Of a stretch of 64,000 bases of DNA, positions 9,114 to 17,546 are shown in pieces (within the stretch, counting starts at the first letter, position 1; each line of letters begins with the position of its first letter). The translations under genes and the position numbers were made by a program. This stretch comes from Halopseudomonas litoralis (GTDB lineage Bacteria > Pseudomonadota > Gammaproteobacteria > Pseudomonadales > Pseudomonadaceae): the NCBI RefSeq assembly GCF_900105005.1, contig NZ_LT629748.1, positions 1,364,001-1,428,000 of the forward strand, read 5' to 3'. Under the pieces are notes generated by a model. That model ran no database searches. It had not been told where the DNA came from and saw only the letters and a list, made by a program, of their open reading frames with translations.

Positions 9114-11300
9114 ATGGCACAGGCTCAACCGGTCGAGGTGCTGCTGCGTCCTGCGGTGGAGCTGTTCACCGTGGCGGTGTGCATTGGCGCCGCGATTCTA
9201 TGCCTGGCGGCGCCCTGGTCCCTCGCGCTAAACGCCAGTGTGGGTATGGGTAGTGCCCTGGCATTTGCCGCCTTCGGCGCAATCCGCTTTCGGCAAGCCC
9301 AGGCGATCCTGCGCTATCGACGTAATATCCGCCGCCTGCCGCGCTATGTGATGACCAGCCGCGAGGTGCCGGTCAGTCAGCAGCGGCTGTTTATCGGCAA
9401 GGGCTTTTTGTGGGAGCAGAAGCATACCCACCGTCTGACGCAAACCTACCGACCTGATTTCCGCCGCTATGTGGAGCCCACAACGGCTTATCGGGTGGCG
9501 CGGCGCCTGGAAGAACGACTGGAATTTGCGCCGTTTCCCTTATCGGCGCTGGTGAAGTTCACGACATGGGATGTACCACTCAATCCAGTGCGTCCCTTGC
9601 CACCGGTCGGCGGTTTGCCGCGGCTGCATGGCATTGAACCGCACGAGGTCGACGTCAGTCTGCCACTTGGTGAGCGGGTCGGCCATTCACTGGTGCTGGG
9701 CACCACACGGGTCGGCAAGACCCGGCTGGCCGAACTGTTCATTACACAGGACATACGCCGCAGGAATCCAGCAGGCGAGCATGAGGTTGTGATTGTCTTC
9801 GACCCCAAAGGCGATGCTGATCTGCTGAAACGCATGTACGTCGAGGCGAAACGCGCTGGGCGTGAAGGTGAGTTTTATATCTTCCATCTGGGCTGGCCGG
9901 AAATCAGTGCTCGCTACAACGCCGTGGGCCGGTTTGGACGGATTTCCGAAGTGGCCACGCGTATTGCGGGTCAGCTCTCGGGTGAGGGCAACAGCGCTGC
10001 CTTTCGGGAGTTCGCCTGGCGTTTCGTCAACATTGTCGCTCGCGCCTTGATTGAGCTGGGGCAGCGCCCGGACTATATGCTGATCCAGCGCCATGTGGTC
10101 AATATCGATGCGCTGTTCATCGAATACGCCCAGCACTATTTTGCCCGAACCGACCCGAAAGCCTGGGATGTCATTGTCCAGCTGGAAGGGCGGCTCAACG
10201 ACAGAAACATACCGCGCAACATGATCGGGCGTGAGAAGCGGGTGGTCGCGCTGGAGCAGTACCTGAGCCAGGTACGCAACTACGACCCGGTACTGGATGG
10301 TCTGCGCAGTGCCGTCCGCTACGATAAAACCTATTTCGACAAGATTGTCGCCAGCCTGCTGCCACTGTTGGAAAAACTCACCAGCGGTAAGATCGCGCAG
10401 CTACTCGCGCCCGATTATGCGGATCTGACTGACCCCAGGCCCATCTTCGACTGGATGCAGATTATCCGCAAACGGGCAGTGGTCTACGTCGGCCTGGACG
10501 CACTGTCCGATACAGAAGTGGCCGCTGCGGTGGGCAACTCGATGTTCTCCGACATGGTGTCGGTCGCAGGCCATATCTATAAACACGGTATCGACGATGG
10601 CTTACCGGGCGCATCGGCCGATTCCCGGGTGCCAATTAACGTCCACGCAGATGAATTCAATGAACTCATGGGTGACGAGTTCATCCCGATGATTAACAAA
10701 GGCGGTGGAGCCGGCATTCAGGTCACCGCTTATACACAGACCCTGTCGGACATCGAAGCGCGTATCGGCAACCGTGCCAAAGCGGGGCAGGTGATCGGCA
10801 ACTTCAATAACCTGTTCATGCTCAGGGTCAGAGAGACGGCTACAGCAGAGCTACTGACCAATCAGTTGCCCAAGGTCGAGGTGTACACCACCACAGTGGT
10901 CAGCGGTGCAACGGACAGCTCAGATATCCATGGCAGTACCGATTTCACCAGCAACACTCAGGATCGCATCAGCCTGTCCAGCGTACCGATGATTGAACCT
11001 TCGCATGTGGTTCAGCTACCCAAAGGCCAATGCTTCGCGCTGATGCAGGGGGGCAATCTGTGGAAGATCCGCATGCCGCTGCCAGCCGCTGACCCGGATG
11101 AAGTCATGCCGGCTGACCTGCGAGAGCTGGCTGACTATATGCGCCAGAGCTACACCGAATCAGGCCAATGGTGGCAGAACCTCGGTACGCCTTTGCAGCA
11201 GCAGGAGCTGCTTCCAGAAGGACTGCTCGACGATGACCATCTGCAGGATAGAGGGCAGGGGGGATGCTGCCATGAGCGATGCGCCCGCTACAGCACATAA
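9114..11300 (+). CDS. traD: Type IV coupling protein TraD (SXT/TOL subfamily)
   Basis: A 728-aa membrane-anchored ATPase. Hydrophobic segments lie at about residues 16-60, Walker A LGTTRVGKTRL near 195-205, and Walker B NVHADEFNEL near 507-514. The segment VIVFDPKGDADLLKRMY is a further TraD-like motif. It links the relaxosome to the secretion channel and pumps DNA during conjugation. Length and order (after the PFL_4695 gene, before the PFL_4697 gene) fit the ICE family. Its 3' end overlaps the next start by 29 bases. Confidence 0.93.
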   Translation: MAQAQPVEVLLRPAVELFTVAVCIGAAILCLAAPWSLALNASVGMGSALAFAAFGAIRFRQAQAILRYRRNIRRLPRYVMTSREVPVSQQRLFIGKGFLWEQKHTHRLTQTYRPDFRRYVEPTTAYRVARRLEERLEFAPFPLSALVKFTTWDVPLNPVRPLPPVGGLPRLHGIEPHEVDVSLPLGERVGHSLVLGTTRVGKTRLAELFITQDIRRRNPAGEHEVVIVFDPKGDADLLKRMYVEAKRAGREGEFYIFHLGWPEISARYNAVGRFGRISEVATRIAGQLSGEGNSAAFREFAWRFVNIVARALIELGQRPDYMLIQRHVVNIDALFIEYAQHYFARTDPKAWDVIVQLEGRLNDRNIPRNMIGREKRVVALEQYLSQVRNYDPVLDGLRSAVRYDKTYFDKIVASLLPLLEKLTSGKIAQLLAPDYADLTDPRPIFDWMQIIRKRAVVYVGLDALSDTEVAAAVGNSMFSDMVSVAGHIYKHGIDDGLPGASADSRVPINVHADEFNELMGDEFIPMINKGGGAGIQVTAYTQTLSDIEARIGNRAKAGQVIGNFNNLFMLRVRETATAELLTNQLPKVEVYTTTVVSGATDSSDIHGSTDFTSNTQDRISLSSVPMIEPSHVVQLPKGQCFALMQGGNLWKIRMPLPAADPDEVMPADLRELADYMRQSYTESGQWWQNLGTPLQQQELLPEGLLDDDHLQDRGQGGCCHERCARYST

Positions 11301-12021
11301 ACACCAAACACAAAGGCACAGTCTTATCGTGCGGCTCATCAGCTTGCCTTTGCGATTATTGGGTGTGCTGATCGGCGCCTTGCTGATGTCGATAGTCATC
11401 GAATGTGTGGGTATGCACCTGTTCTGGAAGGACGAAGGCTGGCAACACTCGCAATCGATGCTGCAGTATGAGCTGAGTCATCTATCAAGCCAATTCACCC
11501 GGAGCGCGATTATCCAGGAGCCGGGACGCACCGCGCACCAGCTGGTGGACACCGGCTATCAGTGGATATTCATCAAGACCGGTTTGGTTGATCAGATGAG
11601 CCGCAAAGCGCAACGTGCCCGCGCACCGAGCCGGGGTGATAAACGGGACTTTCGATACGTCATCAGCCAGACATACGTGTGGATAGAAAACTACCTGATC
11701 GCGGCCGCCTTTACGACGCTGACCTTTATGGTGCGGCTTCTGATTCTGGTGTTGACCTTGCCGCTGATCCTGATGGCCGCGTTTGTCGGCCTGGTCGATG
11801 GTCTGGTGCGCCGTGACGTCCGAAAGTTCGGAGCGGGGCGAGAGTCGGGTTTCATCTATCACCGCGCCAAAGCCTCGCTCATGCCATTGGCAGTCTTGCC
11901 ATGGGTGCTGTATCTGGCAATGCCGATATCCGTACATCCGCTGCTCATCCTGTTGCCCAGTGCAGCGGTGCTGGGCCTGGCGGTGAATATCGCTGTGGGA
12001 AGTTTTAAAAAGTACCTTTAG
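11272..12021 (+). CDS. ICE membrane protein, PFL_4697 family (TIGR03747)
   Basis: A 249-aa inner-membrane protein with hydrophobic helices near residues 22-45, 140-170, and two at the C-terminus (MPLAVLPWVLYLAMPI, LLILLPSAAVLGLAVNI). The start is the ATG at 11272 (GGGGGGATG context, inside the end of traD). The longer frame upstream overlaps traD and is not used. It normally follows traD in PFGI-1-like elements. Its exact role is unknown. Confidence 0.85.
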   Translation: MSDAPATAHKHQTQRHSLIVRLISLPLRLLGVLIGALLMSIVIECVGMHLFWKDEGWQHSQSMLQYELSHLSSQFTRSAIIQEPGRTAHQLVDTGYQWIFIKTGLVDQMSRKAQRARAPSRGDKRDFRYVISQTYVWIENYLIAAAFTTLTFMVRLLILVLTLPLILMAAFVGLVDGLVRRDVRKFGAGRESGFIYHRAKASLMPLAVLPWVLYLAMPISVHPLLILLPSAAVLGLAVNIAVGSFKKYL

Positions 12022-12158
12022 CAATACAGCATACTTTGGATTTCAAGTCTCCATAAAATCCATTCGGTTGATGAAGGTTTCTGGTATTCTTAACGAATAA
12101 TGACCTGTTATGAAACACAACTGCTATTTAGTGATAATGTGCGCGCGGTATCTTAGGC

Positions 12159-12293
12159 ATGTACTGCAATTCTTTTCTCAAGTCGTTGTCTCAGTATGGT
12201 AACCCTTCCTCTGTGGGTCGCTGGACGTGGCGATGGGATGAGGGTGATATTTGTTTTATCAATAATCAAGGAGATAGAGTTTGTCGAAACTAG
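12159..12293 (+). CDS. Possible small Trp/Cys-rich ORF upstream of the MvaT-like gene
   Basis: An open frame of 44 codons (MYCNSFLKSL ... GRWTWRWDEGD ... VCRN) runs through the 259-bp gap after the PFL_4697 gene and ends 12 bases inside the TTG start of the MvaT-like gene. It has only a weak ribosome site (CTTAGG). The Trp-rich composition is unlike random shadow ORFs here, but the evidence is thin. The rest of the gap probably holds the promoter of the silencer gene. Confidence 0.22.
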   Translation: MYCNSFLKSLSQYGNPSSVGRWTWRWDEGDICFINNQGDRVCRN

Positions 12294-12643
12294 CTGAGTT
12301 CCGCCATATTGAAAGGCAGTTGGCTGCACAGCTTGCTGAACTGGAAGCGCTGAAAGACGATAAGGGTTTGCAGCGCGAAATTGAGTTTGAAACCAAACTG
12401 CATGAACTGCTCGCTGAGTACACTTTCAGCGCGCAAGAAACCATCAGGCTGCTTGACGGACAACCATCCAAACAAACGTCAGTCGCAGTGCCTGTCAAAG
12501 CAGCAAGCAGGGTTCGTCGAGTTAAAACCTACACAAACCCGCACAACGGCCAAGTCGTCCAGACCAAAGGCGGTAATCACAACGTCTTGAAGGAATGGAA
12601 GGCTGAATACGGTGCCGCTACGGTCGAGTCCTGGGTGTCTTGA
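12281..12643 (+). CDS. MvaT/MvaU-family (H-NS-like) xenogeneic silencer
   Basis: A 120-aa nucleoid protein: an N-terminal coiled-coil oligomerisation region (residues 1-60) and the C-terminal MvaT DNA-binding block TYTNPHNGQVVQTKGGNHN followed by LKEWKAEYG. Family members bind AT-rich foreign DNA and silence it. Translation starts at TTG (12281) behind a good AAGGAGATAG site. It has its own terminator, so it is a separate unit inserted between the PFL_4697 and RAQPRD genes. ICE- and plasmid-borne copies are thought to reduce the cost of the element in the host by supplementing host MvaT. Confidence 0.88.
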   Translation: MSKLAEFRHIERQLAAQLAELEALKDDKGLQREIEFETKLHELLAEYTFSAQETIRLLDGQPSKQTSVAVPVKAASRVRRVKTYTNPHNGQVVQTKGGNHNVLKEWKAEYGAATVESWVS

Positions 12644-12659
12644 TTCAGGCTTGAGTACA

Positions 12660-12687
12660 GTCAAAAGAGCCTGCGGGCTCTTTTGAC
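12660..12687 (+). terminator. Rho-independent terminator (bidirectional)
   Basis: Perfect 12-bp stem GTCAAAAGAGCC / GGCTCTTTTGAC with a TGCG loop, 16 nt after the MvaT-like stop. The A and T runs are part of the stem, so it can work in both directions. Confidence 0.85.
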
Positions 12688-12806
12688 CACCCAATAACGT
12701 AAATCCCGCCTCAATCCGGTCACCCCTCACTTCCCTTTGTTTGCAGCTTGTACACACCCAACTTGCCACGATCACGTCATTGCTGATCTGAAAAGGGAAG
12801 GGTGTG

Positions 12807-13172
12807 ATGGTGCTTATATCTCGGCGGGGCATTGCGACTCGCAGCGCCACTGCGTTGTTCATCACCATCTTGATGGCTGGCGCGCCGCTGCTGGCCCGTG
12901 GCGAGACGCCAACACACCGCAGTGAACTGGCCGCCGCTGTTCGCCAACTCAACGCCCTGGAACGCTTGGTTGTACAGAGTGCAGCCCAGTCGCAGGCTGC
13001 CCCTGGCGAACGCTACCACTTCGATTACCCACGGCTTCTCGCCGACCTTGAACGTGTACGCACCGGTATCCAGGGCTACCTCACTCCCGTCCGTGCCCAG
13101 CCACGTGATCCCGTTGAGCTGATAGGCGCTTACCGCGCTGACAATACGCCGTCAGCGGAGCTCCAGCCATGA
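12807..13172 (+). CDS. ICE protein, RAQPRD family (TIGR01690)
   Basis: A 121-aa exported protein with a signal peptide (residues 1-30) and the family-naming motif VRAQPRDPVELIGAY near the C-terminus. It opens the second half of the conjugation block. The start at 12807 follows AAGGGAAGGG; a GTG three bases earlier is an alternative. It overlaps the next gene by ATGA (13169-13172). Its precise role in the mating apparatus is not established. Confidence 0.88.
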   Translation: MVLISRRGIATRSATALFITILMAGAPLLARGETPTHRSELAAAVRQLNALERLVVQSAAQSQAAPGERYHFDYPRLLADLERVRTGIQGYLTPVRAQPRDPVELIGAYRADNTPSAELQP

Positions 13173-13402
13173 CCGCCGCGCAGCTGAGCGCCTTTCAGGC
13201 CAACAGCGGCATTCCACCTGCCGTGATGGCGACCGCACTGGTCGGCTTCGTATTTACGGTGCTGTTGTTATGGGGCGTCTGGGCTATTCGCACTGCCTAC
13301 GTGGGCTGGTCGGAAAGCCGAATCAATCAACGTCAGTTCCTCGGTGTCGTCATACGCTTCCTGGCGATGTACCTGGTGCTGACTTTTTTCCTTCTGTCAT
13401 AG
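13169..13402 (+). CDS. ICE small membrane protein, PFL_4701 family (TIGR03758)
   Basis: A 77-aa protein with two hydrophobic helices (VMATALVGFVFTVLLLWGVWA and the C-terminal FLAMYLVLTFFLL region, shown partly). The N-terminus QLSAFQANSGI and central SESRINQRQF fit the family. It overlaps the RAQPRD gene by four bases. Size and two-helix layout resemble TraA/VirB2-like or TraL-like small membrane subunits, but this is inference. Confidence 0.82.
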   Translation: MTAAQLSAFQANSGIPPAVMATALVGFVFTVLLLWGVWAIRTAYVGWSESRINQRQFLGVVIRFLAMYLVLTFFLLS

Positions 13403-13420
13403 CAATACGGGGCCAACATA

Positions 13421-13780
13421 ATGAAAACGCGCTTCCCTTCACAACGTCACCTTCAGCGCTGCGCATCCACCTTGGGCATCGCCTTTGTACCTGTGCTGTC
13501 ATTCGCGCAGGGTCTGCCACAGATGGAAGACCCATCTCGCGGTACCGGTGGCGGCATCATGGAAACCATTCGCAATTATGGGTACGACATAGTCCTGTTG
13601 GTCGCGCTGCTGGTGGTGGCTTCCATGTTTGTGGGTGTGTGTTATCACGCCTATGGCACCTACGCAGAGATCCACACAGGAAAAAAGACCTGGGGTCAGT
13701 TTGGTCTGACGGTCGCCGTGGGGGCGGTGATGCTGGTGATCGGCATCTGGTTGCTCACCGAAGCCACCGGCATCCTGTAA
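13421..13780 (+). CDS. ICE membrane protein, PFL_4702 family (TIGR03745)
   Basis: A 119-aa protein with a signal peptide (residues about 1-30, ending FAQG) and two further hydrophobic helices (DIVLLVALLVVASMFVGVC; VAVGAVMLVIGIWLL). The layout resembles VirB2/TraA pilins (signal plus two helices), and with the neighbouring family it is a candidate conjugative pilus or pore subunit. Ten bases separate it from the next start. Confidence 0.82.
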   Translation: MKTRFPSQRHLQRCASTLGIAFVPVLSFAQGLPQMEDPSRGTGGGIMETIRNYGYDIVLLVALLVVASMFVGVCYHAYGTYAEIHTGKKTWGQFGLTVAVGAVMLVIGIWLLTEATGIL

Positions 13781-13790
13781 GGGCAGCGTC

Positions 13791-14189
13791 ATGTCTGAGC
13801 ATCAGCAATTTCTGGCCGATGGCACTGTGTCGTTTCTTCCGCACCGGCTCAACCGGCATCCAGTTGTGGTGCGGGGATTGACCGCCGATGAGCTGTGGAT
13901 CTGCTGCGGCCTGTCTGGGGTGCTCGGGCTGTTGATCGGTACAACCTTGTCATTGCTGTTCTCGACCTTCGCTCTGGTGCCTACCTTCGCTGTTGTCAGC
14001 ATTGCCCTGGGCGTTTTCATCGGGGGCGGCTTCCTGCGCCGCCGCAAACGGGGCAGGCCGGACACCTGGCTATATCGGCAATTGCAATGGCGCATAGCGA
14101 CCCGCTATACGGTGTTCAACGCTTGGGTGGGCGGTCATGGTCTGATTACCCGTTCCGGCCACTGGACCATCCGGCGGGACGTGCCGTGA
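13791..14189 (+). CDS. Conjugative transfer region protein, TIGR03750 type (TraL/VirB3-like)
   Basis: A 132-aa protein with two adjacent hydrophobic helices (residues about 40-80) and a basic stretch RRRKRGRP just after them. Family position between the PFL_4702 and PFL_4703 genes is as expected. VirB3/TraL-like inner-membrane channel proteins have this shape; the equivalence is inferred. The next gene starts at a GTG inside its stop (GTGA, 14186). Confidence 0.82.
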   Translation: MSEHQQFLADGTVSFLPHRLNRHPVVVRGLTADELWICCGLSGVLGLLIGTTLSLLFSTFALVPTFAVVSIALGVFIGGGFLRRRKRGRPDTWLYRQLQWRIATRYTVFNAWVGGHGLITRSGHWTIRRDVP

Positions 14190-14866
14190 GCCGGTTCAAG
14201 AATGAGGTCACCCACCTGCACGCGCATATCAAAACCCTGCGTATGGGGGTGGCAGCGCTGCTACTGGTGACGCTGATTATGGCGGGCGGCTGGTGGAGCG
14301 CGCCGCGTGACCTGACCATTCACGTCCCGCCTGATCTGCGCTCCGGCAGCACCCGGGCATGGTGGGAGGTGCCGCCGGAGTCCGTATACGCCTTTACCTT
14401 TTATGTCTTTCAGCAACTCAATCGCTGGCCGAGCAATGGTGACGAAGACTATGCCCGCAACCTGCACAGCCTCTCGGCTTATTTCACACCGGCGTGTCGA
14501 GCCTTCCTGCAGGCCGACTATGAATACCGGCGCAGCACTGGTGAGCTGCGCCAACGGATGCGGGGCATCTATGAGATTCCGGGGCGTGGCTATGGCGACA
14601 ATCCCACCGACCGGGTGCGTGTGCTGTCTGCCCGGGATTGGGTGGTTACGCTCGATCTGACCGCCGAGGAATACCACGGATCGGAGCAAGTCAAACGTGC
14701 CTTTGTGCGCTACCCGATCAAGGTCGCTCGGGTGGATGTAGACCCGGCGAGCAACCCCTTCGGTCTGGTTCTCGACTGCTACGACGGTGCGCCTCAGCGC
14801 ATCACTGTGTCTGCACCAGATACCCTGACCCGTAGTGGTCTGGGGCTGCAAGGAGATTCCCTATGA
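14186..14866 (+). CDS. ICE protein, PFL_4703 family (TIGR03746; VirB8/TraE-like)
   Basis: A 226-aa protein starting at GTG 14186, which overlaps the upstream stop. A cytoplasmic N-terminus is followed by one membrane helix (MGVAALLLVTLIMAGGWW) and a periplasmic domain with WWEVPPESVYAFTFYVFQQL. The single N-terminal anchor and periplasmic domain suit a VirB8/TraE-type scaffold. The longer frame starting 13895 overlaps TIGR03750 coding sequence and is rejected. Confidence 0.83.
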   Translation: MSRFKNEVTHLHAHIKTLRMGVAALLLVTLIMAGGWWSAPRDLTIHVPPDLRSGSTRAWWEVPPESVYAFTFYVFQQLNRWPSNGDEDYARNLHSLSAYFTPACRAFLQADYEYRRSTGELRQRMRGIYEIPGRGYGDNPTDRVRVLSARDWVVTLDLTAEEYHGSEQVKRAFVRYPIKVARVDVDPASNPFGLVLDCYDGAPQRITVSAPDTLTRSGLGLQGDSL

Positions 14867-15744
14867 CCTTGAAACACGCTGTTCTGGTCGCGCTAGGATT
14901 GCTGGTGTGGGTGTTGGCCAGCGCTGCGCAGGCGGTGGAAATTATGCGCTGGGAACGTCTGCCGCTGACGGTACCGCTGATCGTGGATCAGGAGCGCATA
15001 GTGTTTATCGATCGCAATGTTCGCGTAGGGGTTCCTGCCAGTGTCGGCGACCGCCTGCGTGTGCAAAGTGCCGGTGGCGCCGTTTATCTGCGGGCCAGCG
15101 AGCCGATTGAGCCTACTCGACTGCAGTTGCAGGATACCGATACCGGCGCGCTGATCCTGCTCGACATTGCTGCCCAGTCAGCCGTTGAGGGTGTGCCTGA
15201 AATGGAGCCGGTGCAGATCGTAGAGGAGAATGCAGCAGCACGGGTACAAACGGACGATCCCGTTAATCACCCAGCACCATCACCGCGTGAAACTCCCATA
15301 CCCGTGGTGCTCACCCGTCATGCCGCCCAGCAGCTTTATGCGCCGCTACGCACCGTCGAAGCAGTGTCAGGCATCACGCGCGTCAACCTGCGTGGTGACC
15401 TGAACCTGAATACGCTGCTACCCACCTTGACCGTGCAGGCCGTGGCCTTGGCTTCATGGCGACTGGAGGATCTGTGGCTCACCGCCGTTCGATTGACCAA
15501 CACCAGCAGCGTCTGGCTGGAGCTGGACCCACGTGTATTGCAGGGCAACTTTGTCACCGCCACCTTCCAGCACCCGACCCTGGGGCCGCGTGGCGTCCCG
15601 GAGGACACCACCGTGGTGTACCTGGTGACTCGTGGTCATGGGCTGGCGCAGTCGCTATTGCCCGCCATTCAGCGTTTCGACCCGGCGGTGCATTTGCTGC
15701 AACGTCTGCCTGAAGGGATTGAGGGAGACGGCCATGCGCAGTAA
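14863..15744 (+). CDS. ICE protein, PFL_4704 family (TIGR03749; TraK/VirB9-like)
   Basis: A 293-aa exported protein with a signal peptide ending AQAVE. The N-terminal part (MRWERLPLTVPLIVDQERIV) and the C-terminal block (LPTLTVQAVALASWRLEDL ... VPEDTTVVYLVTRGHGL) are typical. TraK/VirB9-type proteins form part of the outer-membrane core of the channel; equivalence is inferred from size, export and order. It overlaps the previous gene (ATGA). Confidence 0.83.
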   Translation: MTLKHAVLVALGLLVWVLASAAQAVEIMRWERLPLTVPLIVDQERIVFIDRNVRVGVPASVGDRLRVQSAGGAVYLRASEPIEPTRLQLQDTDTGALILLDIAAQSAVEGVPEMEPVQIVEENAAARVQTDDPVNHPAPSPRETPIPVVLTRHAAQQLYAPLRTVEAVSGITRVNLRGDLNLNTLLPTLTVQAVALASWRLEDLWLTAVRLTNTSSVWLELDPRVLQGNFVTATFQHPTLGPRGVPEDTTVVYLVTRGHGLAQSLLPAIQRFDPAVHLLQRLPEGIEGDGHAQ

Positions 15745-17131
15745 CGGGTTGCTGAAATGGCTGATGATTCCGGTTGCGCTGCTGGTGCTATTTGCCGTTA
15801 TTCGCATGTTTTCTGCTGGCAGCACATCCAACTCACAGACAACTGGTGCCGACAATCGACTCACGCCTGAAGAGATGCAGGCACTGGGCATTGAAGGCGA
15901 CACCCCGCATGACACCGTGGCGACCCTGGTAGCCCAGGTCAAACAAATGCGTGCCGAGCTGCGCAGCGCACAGACCGAGAACCAGTCCCAGCGCAGCGAG
16001 AATGAACGCCTGCGCCAACGCGAAGGCACCATCGACCAGCGCATCAGCACCGCGCTGGAATCGGAGCGCGACGAGTTGCGACGGGATCAGACCCGACTGG
16101 CCAACGAACGTCAGCAGACAGAGGGCTTGTTGCAGGACGTGCAGCGTCGCCTGGAAAGTATGGGTACTGCCGACCTGCCTGTGGGGCTCGGCCTGCGAGA
16201 TGGCGATGCCAACGGTTTTGGTACGGGCGACCAGATCCGATGGATCGATCCGGATGATGCCCAGCAGGCCGATAGCGATAGCCGCAAGAGTAGCTTGCGT
16301 GCTCCAACCCGCTTCGGCCCCGCACAGCAGCCGCTGGAAACCACCCTGAACAAGATGACAGACGTGGGCGCCAGAGCCGCAGGCGTCAGCAACGTCAAGG
16401 CGGTCTATACGGTGCCGAGCAACTCAACGCTCATGGGCTCGGTGGCGATGACTGCACTCATTGGCCGGGTCCCCATCGATGGCACGGTCAACGACCCATA
16501 CCCATTCAAGGTGGTGGTCGGCCCGGACAACCTCACTGCCAACGGCATCGACATTCCCGATGTAGCCGGTGCCGTGATCAGCGGTACTGCCTCGGGCGAC
16601 TGGACACTCTCGTGTGTACGCGGCGAAGTGCGCTCCATCACCTTTGTTTTTCAGGACGGCACAATCCGCACCATTCCCGAAGACAGCGAGGACAACGGGC
16701 AGCGCAACAACCAGCAGGATGGTCTGGGTTGGATCAGCGATCCCTACGGTATTCCCTGCGTGTCAGGCGTACGCCGCAGCAATGCCCAGCAATACCTCGG
16801 CACGCAGGCGCTGATCACCGCAGCAGGTGCAGGGGCAGCGTCACTGATCGATTCGGATAGTGGGCAGATGTCCTACGTCGGCGCAGACGGCTCCATCGGC
16901 ACCGTAGGGATCGGCGCCAATGAAGCCATGGGTCGTGTTCTGGCCGGTGGTGTGCGCGATATGGCTGATTGGGTCAACAAGCTCTACGGCCAGGCCTTCG
17001 CCGCCGTTTATGTGCAGCCGGGCGCAAAGATTGCTGTCCACCTGGAAAAACCGCTAGCCATCGATTACGACCCCGAAGGACGCCGTGTTGATCACCGCGC
17101 AGGAGAAAGTCATGCACTCGAACTGGATTAA
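15734..17131 (+). CDS. ICE protein, PFL_4705 family (TIGR03752; TraB/VirB10-like)
   Basis: A 465-aa protein: one N-terminal membrane helix (residues 5-26), a long charged coiled coil with many Gln/Arg/Glu (residues 50-150), then a beta-rich periplasmic domain (TLMGSVAMTALIGRVPIDG; IPCVSGVRRSNAQQYLGTQA). This is the architecture of TraB/VirB10, which bridges inner and outer membranes in type IV secretion. The start at 15734 follows GGGAGACGGCC. The upstream extension overlaps the previous gene and lacks support. Confidence 0.86.
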   Translation: MRSNGLLKWLMIPVALLVLFAVIRMFSAGSTSNSQTTGADNRLTPEEMQALGIEGDTPHDTVATLVAQVKQMRAELRSAQTENQSQRSENERLRQREGTIDQRISTALESERDELRRDQTRLANERQQTEGLLQDVQRRLESMGTADLPVGLGLRDGDANGFGTGDQIRWIDPDDAQQADSDSRKSSLRAPTRFGPAQQPLETTLNKMTDVGARAAGVSNVKAVYTVPSNSTLMGSVAMTALIGRVPIDGTVNDPYPFKVVVGPDNLTANGIDIPDVAGAVISGTASGDWTLSCVRGEVRSITFVFQDGTIRTIPEDSEDNGQRNNQQDGLGWISDPYGIPCVSGVRRSNAQQYLGTQALITAAGAGAASLIDSDSGQMSYVGADGSIGTVGIGANEAMGRVLAGGVRDMADWVNKLYGQAFAAVYVQPGAKIAVHLEKPLAIDYDPEGRRVDHRAGESHALELD

Positions 17132-17546
17132 ACCACTGCTGCTGATTGCAGCCGTTGTGGTGCTGGCCGGCTGCGCCACCAACAAGGAAGAACTGATGCC
17201 GCACGGCAGCCGTACCATGCAGGACATCTGGCATCACGAGGCCGGTGAGGGCGGTAGCGGCCAAGTGGCTCGCCGTCACTTGCTCGACGCGCGCCAAAGC
17301 CTGCGCCGCCCGCTGACCGACGCCGACATGCAAGCGGCCCCAGAACAGCAGGCTCGCTATACCCGCACCGCGGCCAACGAAATTTACCGCCAGTTCCATC
17401 GCCTACCCAATCCCGATCTTGTGATGTACGTATTCCCCCATCTGGCGGGCACCGACCCGGTGCCGGTACCCGGCTACAGCACGGTGTTCCCTCTGTATCA
17501 GCGCGTTCAGTACGCGATGCCGGGTGAGCGCGTGGAGGACTACTGA
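17112..17546 (+). CDS. Conjugative transfer lipoprotein (TIGR03751; TraV/VirB7-like)
   Basis: A 144-aa lipoprotein: signal LLLIAAVVVLAGC with lipobox LAGC, then ATNKEELMPHGSRTMQDIW, typical of the family. It starts at ATG 17112 behind AGGAGAAAG, inside the 3' end of the TraB-like gene, and ends one base into the traC start. TraV/VirB7-like lipoproteins stabilise the outer-membrane core. Confidence 0.87.
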   Translation: MHSNWIKPLLLIAAVVVLAGCATNKEELMPHGSRTMQDIWHHEAGEGGSGQVARRHLLDARQSLRRPLTDADMQAAPEQQARYTRTAANEIYRQFHRLPNPDLVMYVFPHLAGTDPVPVPGYSTVFPLYQRVQYAMPGERVEDY

